Under the pieces are notes generated by a model. It worked only from the letters and a program-made list of their open reading frames with translations, was not told the DNA's origin and searched no databases. DNA of 64,000 nucleotides from positions 62,001-126,000 of the forward strand of contig CAYLLN010000002.1 of NCBI GenBank assembly GCA_964384375.1, read 5' to 3'. The stretch is from CAYLLN01 sp964384375 (GTDB lineage Bacteria; Planctomycetota; Planctomycetia; Pirellulales; Pirellulaceae). Below, piece by piece: positions 15,968 to 24,801 of this stretch. Positions within the stretch are counted from its first letter, which is position 1, and each line of letters starts with the position of its first letter. A program made the position numbers and the translations under genes.

Positions 15968-17695
15968 CTACGCCGTAATCACGTCCTGCTCGGTCCGCTT
16001 GGCATTGCGATAGACCTCTTCCAGCGTCGTGACCCCTTTCACGACCTTGGCAATTCCATCGACGTAAAGCGTTTTCATCCCTTGAGTTATCGCTTGCTTG
16101 CGGATTTCGACCGACGAGATGTTCTGAAAAATCATCTCGCGAATTTTGGAGTTCACCAGCATCAGCTCGAAGATTCCCTGGCGGCCGCGGAAGCCACCCT
16201 TGTTGCAGTTGGAGCAGCCTTTGCCCTTCGAGAAGTGAGCCTTGGCGGCCATCTTGGCCGGAATCCCGGCATCGCGGATGACGCTTTCGGGCAGTTGAAT
16301 TTGCTGTTTGCACTTGGGGCAGATGATGCGGACCAGACGCTGGGCCAAAACCGCAATAACGGAAGAGGCAACCAGATAGTTGGGTACTCCGATATCGACC
16401 ATGCGCGTCACAGCACTAGGCGCATCGTTCGTGTGTAGAGTACTGAAAACTAAGTGTCCAGTTAAAGAAGCCTGGATACCCATGCTTGCCGTTTCATTGT
16501 CGCGCATTTCGCCGACGAGGATGATGTTCGGGGCTTGTCGCAGCATCGAGCGGATAATGCGTGCAAAGTCGAGCCCGATGCTGTGCTTCACCTCGACCTG
16601 GTTGATACCGGGCAGGTAATACTCGACCGGCTCCTCGGCGGTGATGATCTTTCGATCAGGTCGGTTGAGGGCGTTGAGGGCGGCATAGAGGGTCGTGGTC
16701 TTGCCGGAACCAGTCGGCCCCGTGACCAGGATGATGCCGTTGGGACGGCGGATGAGCTGAGTGAACGTCTGAAAGTTCTCGTCCGACAGGCCAAGCTGTC
16801 GCACCCCCACTTTGATGTTGTCCTTGTCGAGGATACGCATGACCACGGACTGGCCGTGGTTCGTGGGGATGATGCTGACGCGGAGATCCAGGTCCTTGTC
16901 GCCGGCAGTGATCTTGATGCGGCCGTCCTGCGGACGGCGGCGTTCAGCAATGTCCATTTTCCCCAGAATCTTGATGCGGGAAACGATGGCAGCGAGCAAG
17001 CGGCGGGGCGGGCTGTCACGTTTGTGCAGCATGCCGTCAATTCGATAACGAATGCGGACGACGTCCTCGAACGGCTCGACGTGGATATCCGAGGCCCGAA
17101 GCTGCACCGCCTCTTTGATCATCAGGTCCACGAGGCGGACGATCGGGGCGCTGTTCTCATCGACCTGCTCGGTGGCCCCCACCGCGGTGGTGGTCGCTGT
17201 TTCCGTGAAGTCGATTGCCGTGTCGGTGAATTCCTGGAGCACCGAGTCGGCCGATTCGCCTTCGATCTGGCTGTAATACTTGTTGATCGCTTCGAGGATT
17301 TTCTCGCGGGGGGCGAGGGCGATTTCGATCCGGCGATTCAGAATAAATCGGAGCTTTTCGACCGTGTCGATGTCGTAGGGATCGCTGACGATCACCTTCA
17401 GGGCGTCCTCATCCTCGGCCAACGGGAGGATGACGTTCTCGCGGGCGACCGATTCGGGGACGAGTTCGATGATTGGCTCGGGAATCGCCACTTCGGTCAG
17501 ATCGACGTAATCGCGGCCGTGCTCCTGGGCGACGGCCCGCATCACGTCCTCGCCGGAGGCGTAGCCAAGCTTGATGATGCACTCGGCCAGGCTGCTGTTC
17601 TGGTCCTTGCTGACCTGCCGGGCCTCGTTGAGCTGATCCTGGCTGATGATGCGGCGGCGGAGGAGGATTTCGGTAAAGTCGCCTTTGCGAGCCAC
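15968..17695 (-). CDS. PilB/GspE-family assembly ATPase (first copy)
   Basis: Product of 575 residues. It has an N-terminal MshEN-type domain (about 1-150, ILLRRRIISQDQLNEARQ), a short Thr/Ala-rich linker (155-175), then the ATPase core with ASDIHVEPFED (201-211), Walker A GPTGSGKT (326-333), Walker B IILVGEMRD (391-399), His box STLHTNDAPSAVTRM, and zinc cysteines at 459/462 and 494/497. It is clearly paralogous to the ATPase at 12472-14190 but diverged along its length. It is probably the first gene of the minus-strand cluster, followed by a 506-bp spacer and pilT. The alternation PilB-PilT-PilB may mean separate extension motors for different fibres. Confidence 0.9.
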   Translation of the reverse strand: MARKGDFTEILLRRRIISQDQLNEARQVSKDQNSSLAECIIKLGYASGEDVMRAVAQEHGRDYVDLTEVAIPEPIIELVPESVARENVILPLAEDEDALKVIVSDPYDIDTVEKLRFILNRRIEIALAPREKILEAINKYYSQIEGESADSVLQEFTDTAIDFTETATTTAVGATEQVDENSAPIVRLVDLMIKEAVQLRASDIHVEPFEDVVRIRYRIDGMLHKRDSPPRRLLAAIVSRIKILGKMDIAERRRPQDGRIKITAGDKDLDLRVSIIPTNHGQSVVMRILDKDNIKVGVRQLGLSDENFQTFTQLIRRPNGIILVTGPTGSGKTTTLYAALNALNRPDRKIITAEEPVEYYLPGINQVEVKHSIGLDFARIIRSMLRQAPNIILVGEMRDNETASMGIQASLTGHLVFSTLHTNDAPSAVTRMVDIGVPNYLVASSVIAVLAQRLVRIICPKCKQQIQLPESVIRDAGIPAKMAAKAHFSKGKGCSNCNKGGFRGRQGIFELMLVNSKIREMIFQNISSVEIRKQAITQGMKTLYVDGIAKVVKGVTTLEEVYRNAKRTEQDVITA

Positions 17696-18064
17696 GGTCG
17701 AACCTTTCGTGATGCCGCCACCGCGCGCGGGCTGCGGCGACGAGAACCTGCACCTGTTCCGCTAGACAAGAGGGTGCGGCGGGCCTTCACCCAGTCCGGC
17801 ACTGCCGGCGCGCACCCCTGCTGACAAGTCTCATTGTGAGTTCTTTGCGGGCAATGTCAATTCGCGGCTGTGCGGAAGATGCCGGAATTAAGCGTTCAAC
17901 CGAGCCAATCCTGGCTGCCCGCCGCGTGGGTCTATACCCTCTCGTGGAACGCAAAGTCACAGAGAGCGCAAAGGGCGCAAAGCGTTGGTGGGTCTCCGCG
18001 TCTTTGCGTTGAATTCAGGAGCCGCTGCACTGCAAACGGCTCGTCAATGGCTTATGTATGCGAC
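17696..18064. other. Spacer with an AACGCAAAG inverted repeat
   Basis: This 369-bp spacer separates the ATPase gene from the gene at 18065-19060; both are on the minus strand. It carries AACGCAAAG (17948-17956) and its exact reverse complement CTTTGCGTT (18002-18010), bracketing further GCGCAAAG-like words. The same pair of arms occurs at 22723-22879 and 46095-46177. No gene or clear promoter is visible. Confidence 0.6.
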
Positions 18065-19060
18065 CTAAGGCAGCTCGATCCCCAGTTTTGCTTCGTCTTC
18101 CTCGAGGATGCGAATTCGGGTGCCGCCGAACGGCGCAGGGGCGACTGCCGGCGGCACGGGGACTTCGTGGGAGGCTGGCACCACAGCCGGATCGAACGAG
18201 GCTGCGGTCACCGTCGCGGGGGCGGGGGGCGACGGAGGTGCTCGGTGCTCGCGACTGATCTCGCTGGCCGCATCGCGAATTTTACGGGCGAGTTCTCGCA
18301 ACTCGTCGGCTTCGCCGTAGCGGCCACTGCTTTCGAGCGAGTCGGTAAGGATATAGAGGTGCGTTGACGAAGTTTGGAGGGAGGTCAGCAGGGCCTCAAT
18401 CGGGTCGATTTTGCAGGCTCCCTCCGTGGTCGGAGAGGCAATGGCAGGGGGAGCCGTTGTCTCGCCAATGCTGGCATCAGCCGGCGGGCCGACGACGGGC
18501 GTTTCTAGGGCAAGCGGATTGGTCGGCGCGGTGACGGAGAGCGTCGGCGGAGGAACCGTCAGATCGGGAGCGGACTGGGGTACGATCGTCGCCGTCGGCG
18601 GGCTGACCGGTGCGGAAGCATAGGTGGTCGGGTCCGATGGCGGCGCTGGATTTTCAAACGCGTCGTCGATCGGGCTGCCGAGACGCTGGCGGACTTCGGC
18701 AATGGCCGCGGTCTGAGCCGGCGTGGGAAGCGTGCTCGTCGCCGGTTCTGGATTCCACGGTGCGGCGGGAACGTTCGCGATCGGCGGCGGCAGAGTCGCA
18801 GGCACAAAGGTGCTAGCGGGCATCGGAGCAGCGAACGGAGGCACGCCGGCTAGTTGCGGCGGGCAGCTCTCGCTCGTGCAGACCGGCGTCGGCGCATAGT
18901 TCACCGGCGACGGATACACCGGGCCATTGGTCTGGGCGGTGACAACAAACGACTCGCTTGACGCGATCGAGAAGAACGCGACACATACCACTAGCGGCAC
19001 TGCAATCAGCAATTGCAGCACCACGATCACACAGCACGCCGCAGCGAAAAACTTGCGCAT
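18065..19060 (-). CDS. Exported Pro/Ala/Thr-rich protein of unknown function
   Basis: Product of 331 residues. A membrane segment or signal peptide (FFAAACCVIVVLQLLIAVPLVVCVAFF, about 4-30) is followed by a long low-complexity region rich in Pro, Ala and Thr (about 45-200). The C-terminal part is more ordered and probably helical (about 205-280: IEALLTSLQTSSTHLYILTDSLE, then YGEADELRELARKIRDAASEI). A strong Shine-Dalgarno sequence AAGGAGG lies just upstream of the ATG at 19060, rare in this window. I do not recognise a family. It is probably an anchored periplasmic or envelope protein with a disordered stalk. Confidence 0.6.
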   Translation of the reverse strand: MRKFFAAACCVIVVLQLLIAVPLVVCVAFFSIASSESFVVTAQTNGPVYPSPVNYAPTPVCTSESCPPQLAGVPPFAAPMPASTFVPATLPPPIANVPAAPWNPEPATSTLPTPAQTAAIAEVRQRLGSPIDDAFENPAPPSDPTTYASAPVSPPTATIVPQSAPDLTVPPPTLSVTAPTNPLALETPVVGPPADASIGETTAPPAIASPTTEGACKIDPIEALLTSLQTSSTHLYILTDSLESSGRYGEADELRELARKIRDAASEISREHRAPPSPPAPATVTAASFDPAVVPASHEVPVPPAVAPAPFGGTRIRILEEDEAKLGIELP

Positions 19061-19253
19061 AGAGGCCTCCTTGCAAGTGCGCGGAACGAGAGAACCTGGG
19101 TCGTCACGGATTATAGAGCGGGCGGCAAAATCACCCCAAGATCAATCGCCCGCCCACCGCACGTGCCACGTAACAAGCTCGCGGCCTGTGTCGGGCCCGC
19201 CAGCAATCGAGTACAAACGGTGCCAGCACGGCCACTTGCCGTGCCGACCGACC

Positions 19254-19976
19254 ATGAACGCACACCAACTCGCTTGCAAATCGTGCGGCAAACCGGTGCC
19301 GGCCGAGGATGTCAACCTCGACAAGGCCCTGGCCAAATGCCGGCTTTGCCACGCAGTCTTCGACATTACCGAGATAGTCGGCCGCGAAGCGAGCCGCGCC
19401 GCGGAAGAAGCGATCCCCAAGCCGCGCCGCTTTACGATCGAAAATTGGGGACCGGAACTCGTCCTCTCGTGGCGGTGGTACACGCACGCCCTTTGGATCG
19501 CGATTCCGTTCCTCGTGATTTGGAACGGGTTTCTCGTCGTGTGGTATGCAGCCGCGGTTGCAGCGATGAACGACGACAAGTCAGGCATCGCTGCGTACAT
19601 CATGCTGCTGTTTCCGCTGATCCACGTCGCAATTGGTGTGGGAGGCATCTATGCGGTGCTCTGTGGCTTCTGCAACCGCACGGTGATTCGCGTTTCTGGC
19701 GGCGAGCTTTCCGTCCGGCACGGGCCGATTCCCTATCCTGGCAACCGGCAGATTCCGACCGCCGACATCAAGCAGCTTTATTGCACCGAAACGATCCACC
19801 GCGGCAAGCGAAGTTCGCGAACGACCTACAATGTCATGGTCAAGGTCCGCGAAGGGGACAAGCTCACGCTGCTGTCGGGCCTCGATGACCTCGATCAAGG
19901 ACTCTACGTCGAGCAGCAGATCGAGAAGCACCTGAACATTCAGGACAAGCGCGTGCCGGGTCAGGTGCGGATCTAG
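19254..19976 (+). CDS. Zinc-ribbon membrane protein
   Basis: Product of 240 residues. It opens with a double-CxxC zinc ribbon (LACKSCGKPVPAEDV, then CRLCHAVF, about residues 8-33), followed by a linker and two membrane helices (about 75-100 and 110-140, WIAIPFLVIWNGFLVVWYA and IMLLFPLIHVAIGVGGIYAVL). The C-terminal 95 residues are soluble and beta-rich (TVIRVSGGELSVRHGPIPYPG), compatible with a PH-like membrane-associated domain. The start at 19254 is preferred because upstream codons of the same frame read through the divergent gene's leader and lack domain content. Function unknown; the gene stands alone between convergent and divergent neighbours. Confidence 0.65.
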   Translation: MNAHQLACKSCGKPVPAEDVNLDKALAKCRLCHAVFDITEIVGREASRAAEEAIPKPRRFTIENWGPELVLSWRWYTHALWIAIPFLVIWNGFLVVWYAAAVAAMNDDKSGIAAYIMLLFPLIHVAIGVGGIYAVLCGFCNRTVIRVSGGELSVRHGPIPYPGNRQIPTADIKQLYCTETIHRGKRSSRTTYNVMVKVREGDKLTLLSGLDDLDQGLYVEQQIEKHLNIQDKRVPGQVRI

Positions 19977-19995
19977 GGCGGCGATTGCCTTCGCC

Positions 19996-20718
19996 CTATC
20001 CCGCCTCATCCACGTCGATCACGCGGAACTCCAGTCCCGGCATTGGTGAGCCGGGGTTGTGGAAGGTGAGCCCGCCGTGGCGAAAGGCGGAGAGAGCATC
20101 GTGCGTGTGGCCGAAATAAACGTGCTCCAGGCCGGTGGCAGGGGCATGTCCCGCACGTTGCAAGTAGCCGGCCAGTCGCTGGGCCACGCGACGCTTGGGA
20201 TGTGCCACTTTGCCCACGACGCGGTGCAACTGCGCCTGCACCGCTAGGTCATACAGCATGTGCCGCAAGGGACCGCGCTGCTCGTCGCGGGCCCAGTGCT
20301 GACGCCGATGCGAAAGCCGCTGAGGGCACATCCGCGGGCGATCGGCAGCATCGCCGTGCAGGAAAATCCGCCGTCCCTGTCGCAGGTAGTACGGATGGAC
20401 CGTGAGGTTGTTGCGCGTCGCAGCGTAGGCTCCGAGTGCCGCGACAAACCGCCCGTTGCAGTCGTGATTCCCCAGGACGAAATGAAAGTCGCACCGGGAG
20501 TGGCTGCCGACAATGTCGTCCAGCCAGCGAACGGCAGCCCGCGATGTAGCGTCGGACGACCCGAGCGTGGACCAGCGGAAGTCAAAAATGTCGCCGCCTA
20601 GCACGAACATCCGCGCTCGCGAGGCGGTCGTTTGCAGCGAATCGGAGTGGCTCAAGGCGAGCGATCGCCGCGAGAACAGATGCAAATCGGAGACAAAGTA
20701 TGTGCGGCGGCTGGACAT
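19996..20718 (-). CDS. LpxH-like calcineurin-family phosphoesterase
   Basis: Product of 240 residues with all metallophosphoesterase signatures in order: SDLHL (Asp-x-His), GGDIFDF, GNHD and, near the C-terminus, GHTHDALSA. The order and length fit UDP-2,3-diacylglucosamine pyrophosphatase (LpxH) and its relatives, which hydrolyse a lipid A precursor at the inner membrane, but the substrate cannot be fixed by eye. The ATG at 20718 gives a start seven residues before the first motif; a longer frame to 21174 reads through the neighbouring protease gene and is rejected. It follows the CPBP protease gene by two bases, so the two are one transcript. Confidence 0.75.
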   Translation of the reverse strand: MSSRRTYFVSDLHLFSRRSLALSHSDSLQTTASRARMFVLGGDIFDFRWSTLGSSDATSRAAVRWLDDIVGSHSRCDFHFVLGNHDCNGRFVAALGAYAATRNNLTVHPYYLRQGRRIFLHGDAADRPRMCPQRLSHRRQHWARDEQRGPLRHMLYDLAVQAQLHRVVGKVAHPKRRVAQRLAGYLQRAGHAPATGLEHVYFGHTHDALSAFRHGGLTFHNPGSPMPGLEFRVIDVDEAG

Positions 20719-20720
20719 CG

Positions 20721-21374
20721 TTATTCCGGCGGCGGGCCTTCCGGGGCCGATTCCTCTACTACCGGTGATTCTATCACTTGGTTCGGCCAGAGCAGGTACG
20801 AAAGTGCGACAAAATCGTACAGGGCGTGAGCCACGATCGGCGGCCACAGGCTTCCCGTCGCGATCAAAAGCCAGCCAAAATAGAGCCCGGCAATGGTCGC
20901 CAAGATCGCGTAAGTCGAGTTCAGGAAATGAAATAGGCCAAACACGACCGACGCGATTGCCAGGGCGATCCACGGTCCCCAGTCCCCTCCGATCAGATGA
21001 GCCAAGCCGGCTTGCGCAAGGCCGCGAAACAGCATTTCTTCGCCGAACCCTGCCGCCAGCGACACAGCCGCAAGCTGCCACCAGCGGGGATTGGGGAACA
21101 TGCGTCCAATCACTTGCTCCGCCACCTGCCGTACGCTTTCCAGCGCCGGCAGCGGTGTGTGCTCCAAAATCCACAGTGCGACGAGCGGCGGCACCGTGGC
21201 AAGCACGCCCAAGCCGATCATCTGCAGTTGGTGGTTAACACTCGCAGCATCGAAGCGGATGCCGATCGCCGGCCAGAAACCGCACAGCCAACCGACGACG
21301 AGCGCGACGATTCCCAGTCCCCCTTCGACAAGCAGGGCCAGACCGACGGTTCGCGTGCTGGAAGTAGCGAGCAT
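20721..21374 (-). CDS. CPBP-family intramembrane metalloprotease
   Basis: Product of 217 residues with several membrane helices. The CPBP (Abi, Rce1-like) motifs are visible: GEEMLFRG with Glu112, Glu113 and Arg117, then FGLFHFLN (His149), and AHALYDF (His183). These residues bind the catalytic metal in glutamic-type or metal-dependent CAAX proteases. The bacterial substrates are mostly unknown. The start ATG at 21374 precedes the first helix by seven residues; a longer frame from 21419 adds a Pro/Arg-rich tail and is less likely. The stop lies two bases before the start of the LpxH-like gene. Confidence 0.8.
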   Translation of the reverse strand: MLATSSTRTVGLALLVEGGLGIVALVVGWLCGFWPAIGIRFDAASVNHQLQMIGLGVLATVPPLVALWILEHTPLPALESVRQVAEQVIGRMFPNPRWWQLAAVSLAAGFGEEMLFRGLAQAGLAHLIGGDWGPWIALAIASVVFGLFHFLNSTYAILATIAGLYFGWLLIATGSLWPPIVAHALYDFVALSYLLWPNQVIESPVVEESAPEGPPPE

Positions 21375-21511
21375 GATTGCGATGGTAGGCGCGCGGCGCG
21401 GGCAGGGCCAGGGAGGCATCGCAAGCGAGCTTTCCGCCTGCCCGGCGATGGGTTACAACCATATCCGCAAGTTGTTCTCTCCCTTCTCGCCGGTCTGCCG
21501 CTGGAAGCTCC

Positions 21512-22690
21512 ATGCAAGTCGCCGTTCTCAAGGAAACCTTTCCCGGCGAGTGGCGCGTGGCCTTGGTGCCGGCGGATGTGCCCAAGCTCGCCAAGACCGG
21601 TATCGAGGTGCTCGTCGAAGCAGGCGCGGGATCGGCAGCCGGCTTCAGCGATGAGTCGTATGTCGCCAAGGGAGCGAAGGTCGCCCCAATGCGAGCCGAA
21701 GCATTTGCGGCTCCAATCGTCGTGCAGGTCCGGTCGCTCGGCGCGAACTTGCAGCAGGGGCGAGGCGACCTCGCGAACTTGCGCAAGGGGCAGATTCTCC
21801 TGGGGATGTGCGATCCACTCGGCGAGCCGAAATCCGTCGCCGAAATCGCCGACACTGGCGCGACGTTGTTCGCCCTGGAGCTCATCCCTCGCACGACGCG
21901 GGCTCAGGCGATGGACATTCTTTCGTCGATGGCGACGATCGCTGGCTATCGGGCCGTGCTCCTCGGGGCGTTGGAACTGCCCAAAATCTTTCCGCTCTTG
22001 ATGACCGCGGCCGGCACGCTGACGGCGGCCAAGGTGCTGATCATCGGCGTCGGCGTCGCTGGTTTGCAGGCGATCGCCACGGCCCGCCGACTAGGTGCGA
22101 ATGTGCGGGCGTACGACGTGCGGCCCGCCTGCCGTGAACAAGTCGAAAGCCTGGGGGCCAAGTTTGTCGAACTCGCGCTCGACACCGCCGGCGCGGAGGG
22201 AGCCGGTGGCTACGCAAAGGCTCAAGACGAGGCGTTCTACCGCCGCCAGCGAGAACTGCTCGGCCAGGTTGTCGGTGAGTGCGATGTCGTCATCACCACC
22301 GCTGCGATTCCAGGCAAGCCCTCGCCGCTGCTGGTCACAGCCGAAGCAGTCGCACTGATGCAGCCCGGAAGCGTCATTGTCGATCTGGCAGCCGAGCGGG
22401 GTGGCAACTGTGCCTTGACCAAAGCAGACCAGCGCGTTGTTGCCCACGGCGTGACGATCGTCGGCCCGACGAACCTGGCCAGTGAAACGCCGCAACATGC
22501 CAGCCAGATGTTTTCAGGCAACGTGACGAACTTCCTCACGAACCTCGTGAAGAAGGGGGAAGTGGTGCTGAACTGCGACGACGAAATCATTCGCGAAACG
22601 CTTGCCGCCCATGAGGGGCAAGTCGTTCACAAGCGGCTGCGGGAGTTGCTCGGACTGGCAAAGCTGGAGCAGGACACTTTAGAGACTTGA
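21512..22690 (+). CDS. pntA: NAD(P) transhydrogenase subunit alpha, part 1 (PntAA)
   Basis: Product of 392 residues. It opens MQVAVLKETFPGEWRVALVPADVPKL, the characteristic start of the AlaDH/PNT N-terminal domain, and carries a Rossmann motif IGVGVAGLQAIATARRLGANV around 170-190 followed by YDVRP. It is the NAD(H)-binding soluble domain I of the proton-translocating transhydrogenase, which reduces NADP+ with NADH using the proton gradient. In this organism the alpha subunit is split: the membrane part is the next gene. The spacer to pntAB contains a long inverted repeat. Confidence 0.93.
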   Translation: MQVAVLKETFPGEWRVALVPADVPKLAKTGIEVLVEAGAGSAAGFSDESYVAKGAKVAPMRAEAFAAPIVVQVRSLGANLQQGRGDLANLRKGQILLGMCDPLGEPKSVAEIADTGATLFALELIPRTTRAQAMDILSSMATIAGYRAVLLGALELPKIFPLLMTAAGTLTAAKVLIIGVGVAGLQAIATARRLGANVRAYDVRPACREQVESLGAKFVELALDTAGAEGAGGYAKAQDEAFYRRQRELLGQVVGECDVVITTAAIPGKPSPLLVTAEAVALMQPGSVIVDLAAERGGNCALTKADQRVVAHGVTIVGPTNLASETPQHASQMFSGNVTNFLTNLVKKGEVVLNCDDEIIRETLAAHEGQVVHKRLRELLGLAKLEQDTLET

Positions 22691-22722
22691 GAACTAACTC
22701 GCGGTACAACCCGCAGGTGTTT

Positions 22723-22879
22723 AACGCAGAGGCGCAAAGTCGCAGAGAGGCGAACAAGAGAATGCGGAATCTACCAGTGACCAAGCCTGAACCGTGGTTC
22801 CCGATCCGTGTCATTCGCGCAATCCGCGGTCCACTCCTCTGTCGTCCCCTGCGTCTTTGCGCCTTTGCGCCTTTGCGTT
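22723..22879. repeat. 17-bp inverted repeat in the pntAA-pntAB spacer
   Basis: AACGCAGAGGCGCAAAG (22723-22739) and CTTTGCGCCTTTGCGTT (22863-22879) are reverse complements with one mismatch. The right arm ends 11 bases before the chosen pntAB start. The reading frame stays open through the element, which artificially lengthens the pntAB frame back to 22687. Confidence 0.88.
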
Positions 22880-22890
22880 TAGCTCGCTGG

Positions 22891-23295
22891 ATGCCAACTC
22901 TCTCTGCTGGCTTGGCAATCACGTTCACGGTTGCCACTGCATTCGCCCAAGAATCACACAAGCCAGCGGCAGCGAGTCAGTCTGACCTCCCCACGATGCT
23001 GTTTGTCTTCATGCTCGCGTCGTTCATCGGCCTGGGCGTGATCACGCGGGTTTCGCGGCTCTTGCATACGCCGCTCATGTCGCTGACCAACGCGATCTCG
23101 GCCATCGCGATTGTCGGCGCGATCACCGTGACGGGCATCGCTCACGGTGGGGCGGATGTCAAGCCGCAGTTCTCGATCATTAACGTCCTGGGAGCGATCG
23201 CCCTTTTCGCCTCGACGGTCAACATCGTCAGCGGTTTTCTCATCACCGACCGGATGCTCAAGATGTTCAAGCGGCAGGAGCCCACCAAACCGTGA
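22891..23295 (+). CDS. NAD(P) transhydrogenase subunit alpha, part 2 (PntAB)
   Basis: Product of 134 residues with a leader (MPTLSAGLAITFTVATAFAQ) and three or four membrane helices (LFVFMLASFIGLGVITRV; LTNAISAIAIVGAITVTGI; IINVLGAIALFASTVNIVSGFLI). The conserved PNT phrase HTPLMSLTNAISAI is present. It is the membrane domain II segment of the alpha subunit. The ATG at 22891 lies just after the inverted repeat; the frame is open upstream to 22687, but that part is repeat-derived and has no family match. The stop overlaps the GTG start of pntB (GTGA). Confidence 0.88.
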   Translation: MPTLSAGLAITFTVATAFAQESHKPAAASQSDLPTMLFVFMLASFIGLGVITRVSRLLHTPLMSLTNAISAIAIVGAITVTGIAHGGADVKPQFSIINVLGAIALFASTVNIVSGFLITDRMLKMFKRQEPTKP

Positions 23296-24716
23296 ACGAC
23301 CTGCTTGAGAAACTCGCCAGTTGGCAGGCCACGGAGTACGCCTACCTCGTGGCCGCTGGCTTGTTCATCCTGTCGCTGTACTGGATGAACAGTCCGCAAA
23401 CCGCCCGCCGGAGCGTCATGGCGGGCGTGCTGGCGATGGGACTGGCCGTCCTCGGAGCGGCTCTCGATCCGCACATCAAATACTGGGGCTGGCTCGCGCT
23501 GGCGATCGCCTTGGGCTTCGCGGTCGGCGTACCGCTCTCGTGGGTGCCGCTCACGGCCGTGCCTCAGCGGACCGCCTTGTCGCACGCCTTCGGCGGTGTC
23601 GCGGTGGGACTCCTCGGCACCGCGAAGTTCTACGACTGGCTGGCTCAACCGGGTGAACTCGACTACTTTCGCACGACCGCGATCGTCGCCGAAGTGCTGC
23701 TCGGATTTCTCACCTTCACCGGCAGTCTGATGGCCGCGGCCAAGCTGCAGGAGATCAAATGGATTCCGCAGCGGCCGGTGACGTATCCGTTCCAGAACGT
23801 CGGCAACTTCGCGCTCCTCGCCGTTGCGATCGTCTCGGGTCTGGCATTGATCGTCGATCCTGAAGAGTTCTCTTACTTGTTTCCGCTCATTGTGGTCCTC
23901 GCACTCGCATTTGGCGTGCTCCTCGTGCTCCCCATCGGCGGCGCCGACATGCCCACGGTCATCTCGCTGCTCAATTCGTATGCCGGCTTGTCGGCGGTCG
24001 CGCTCGGCTTTGCCCTCGACAACATGCTGCTGGTGACGGCTGGCGCGCTCGACGGATCATCTGGTCTGATCCTGTCGATCATCATGTGCAAGGCGATGAA
24101 CCGCTCGTTCACGAACGTACTGTTCGGGGCGTTCGGTCAGGTGCAGTCGCGCACCGGCGGCGGCGAGGCCAAAACCGCCAAAAGCGAAACGCCCGAAGGG
24201 GCCGCCCAGATCATGGAGCAGGCGAGTCTCGTCGTGATCGTCCCCGGTTACGGCATGGCCGTGGCCCAGGCTCAGCACCGCGTGAAGGAGCTATACGACC
24301 TGCTCACGAAGCGCGGCATCGATGTGCGATTTGCCATCCATCCCGTCGCTGGCCGAATGCCGGGGCACATGAACGTGCTGCTGGCCGAGTCGGAAATCCC
24401 TTACGACAAACTCGTCGAGATGGACGAGATCAATCACGACATGGCCCAGGCCGATGTGGTCTTGGTCATCGGTGCCAACGATGTCGTGAATCCAGCCGCT
24501 CGGCACGACAAATCGAGTCCCATTTTCGGCATGCCGATCATCGACGCCGACAAGGCCCGCACTTGCTTTGCGATCAAACGAAGCATGAACCCCGGATTTG
24601 CAGGAATCGAAAACGAGCTGTACTTCGCCGACCGGACGTACATGCTCTTCGGTGACGCGAAGGCGGTGGTGGGGGAGATCGCCAAGGCGCTAAGTGGCGG
24701 CGGAAGTGGGCACTAG
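23292..24716 (+). CDS. pntB: NAD(P) transhydrogenase subunit beta (PntB)
   Basis: Product of 474 residues, typical PntB length. The N-terminal half is a multi-helix membrane domain (residues about 1-280) with SLLNSYAGLSAVALGFAL. The C-terminal domain III binds NADP(H): VIVPGYGMAVAQAQHRVKEL, HPVAGRMPGHMNVLLAESE, IGANDVVNPAA and KRSMNPGFAGIENELYF are all diagnostic. It uses a GTG start at 23292 that overlaps the pntAB stop by two bases, so translation is coupled. Together with the two genes before it, this is a complete three-gene transhydrogenase operon. Confidence 0.94.
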   Translation: MNDLLEKLASWQATEYAYLVAAGLFILSLYWMNSPQTARRSVMAGVLAMGLAVLGAALDPHIKYWGWLALAIALGFAVGVPLSWVPLTAVPQRTALSHAFGGVAVGLLGTAKFYDWLAQPGELDYFRTTAIVAEVLLGFLTFTGSLMAAAKLQEIKWIPQRPVTYPFQNVGNFALLAVAIVSGLALIVDPEEFSYLFPLIVVLALAFGVLLVLPIGGADMPTVISLLNSYAGLSAVALGFALDNMLLVTAGALDGSSGLILSIIMCKAMNRSFTNVLFGAFGQVQSRTGGGEAKTAKSETPEGAAQIMEQASLVVIVPGYGMAVAQAQHRVKELYDLLTKRGIDVRFAIHPVAGRMPGHMNVLLAESEIPYDKLVEMDEINHDMAQADVVLVIGANDVVNPAARHDKSSPIFGMPIIDADKARTCFAIKRSMNPGFAGIENELYFADRTYMLFGDAKAVVGEIAKALSGGGSGH

Positions 24717-24724
24717 AAGCGACG

Positions 24725-24752
24725 TTGGGAGGGCGAGGCTCCTGCCGAGCCG
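24725..24752. repeat. GGGAGGGCGAGGCTCC-type repeat
   Basis: A single copy of the GGGAGGGCGAGGCTCCTGCCGAGCC unit in the spacer between pntB and the antitoxin gene. Related copies are at 164-186, 41053-41078, 41679-41705 and 56401-56424, some of them inside genes. Confidence 0.8.
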
Positions 24753-24801
24753 CCTGGCAGTAGTATAATTGAGCGTCTCTTGGACCCACCGGAGCCGAAT
24801 C

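Noticed and set aside
16535..17824. A 429-codon plus-strand frame opposite the first ATPase gene
   Set aside because: Shadow of a well-supported gene.
20719..21174. Long N-terminal extension of the LpxH-like frame
   Set aside because: It is the out-of-frame shadow of the CPBP protease gene; the phosphoesterase motif starts at the ATG of 20718.
22687..22890. N-terminal extension of pntAB back to 22687
   Set aside because: The extension is encoded by an inverted repeat and does not resemble PNT proteins; ATG 22891 begins a good leader and helix.
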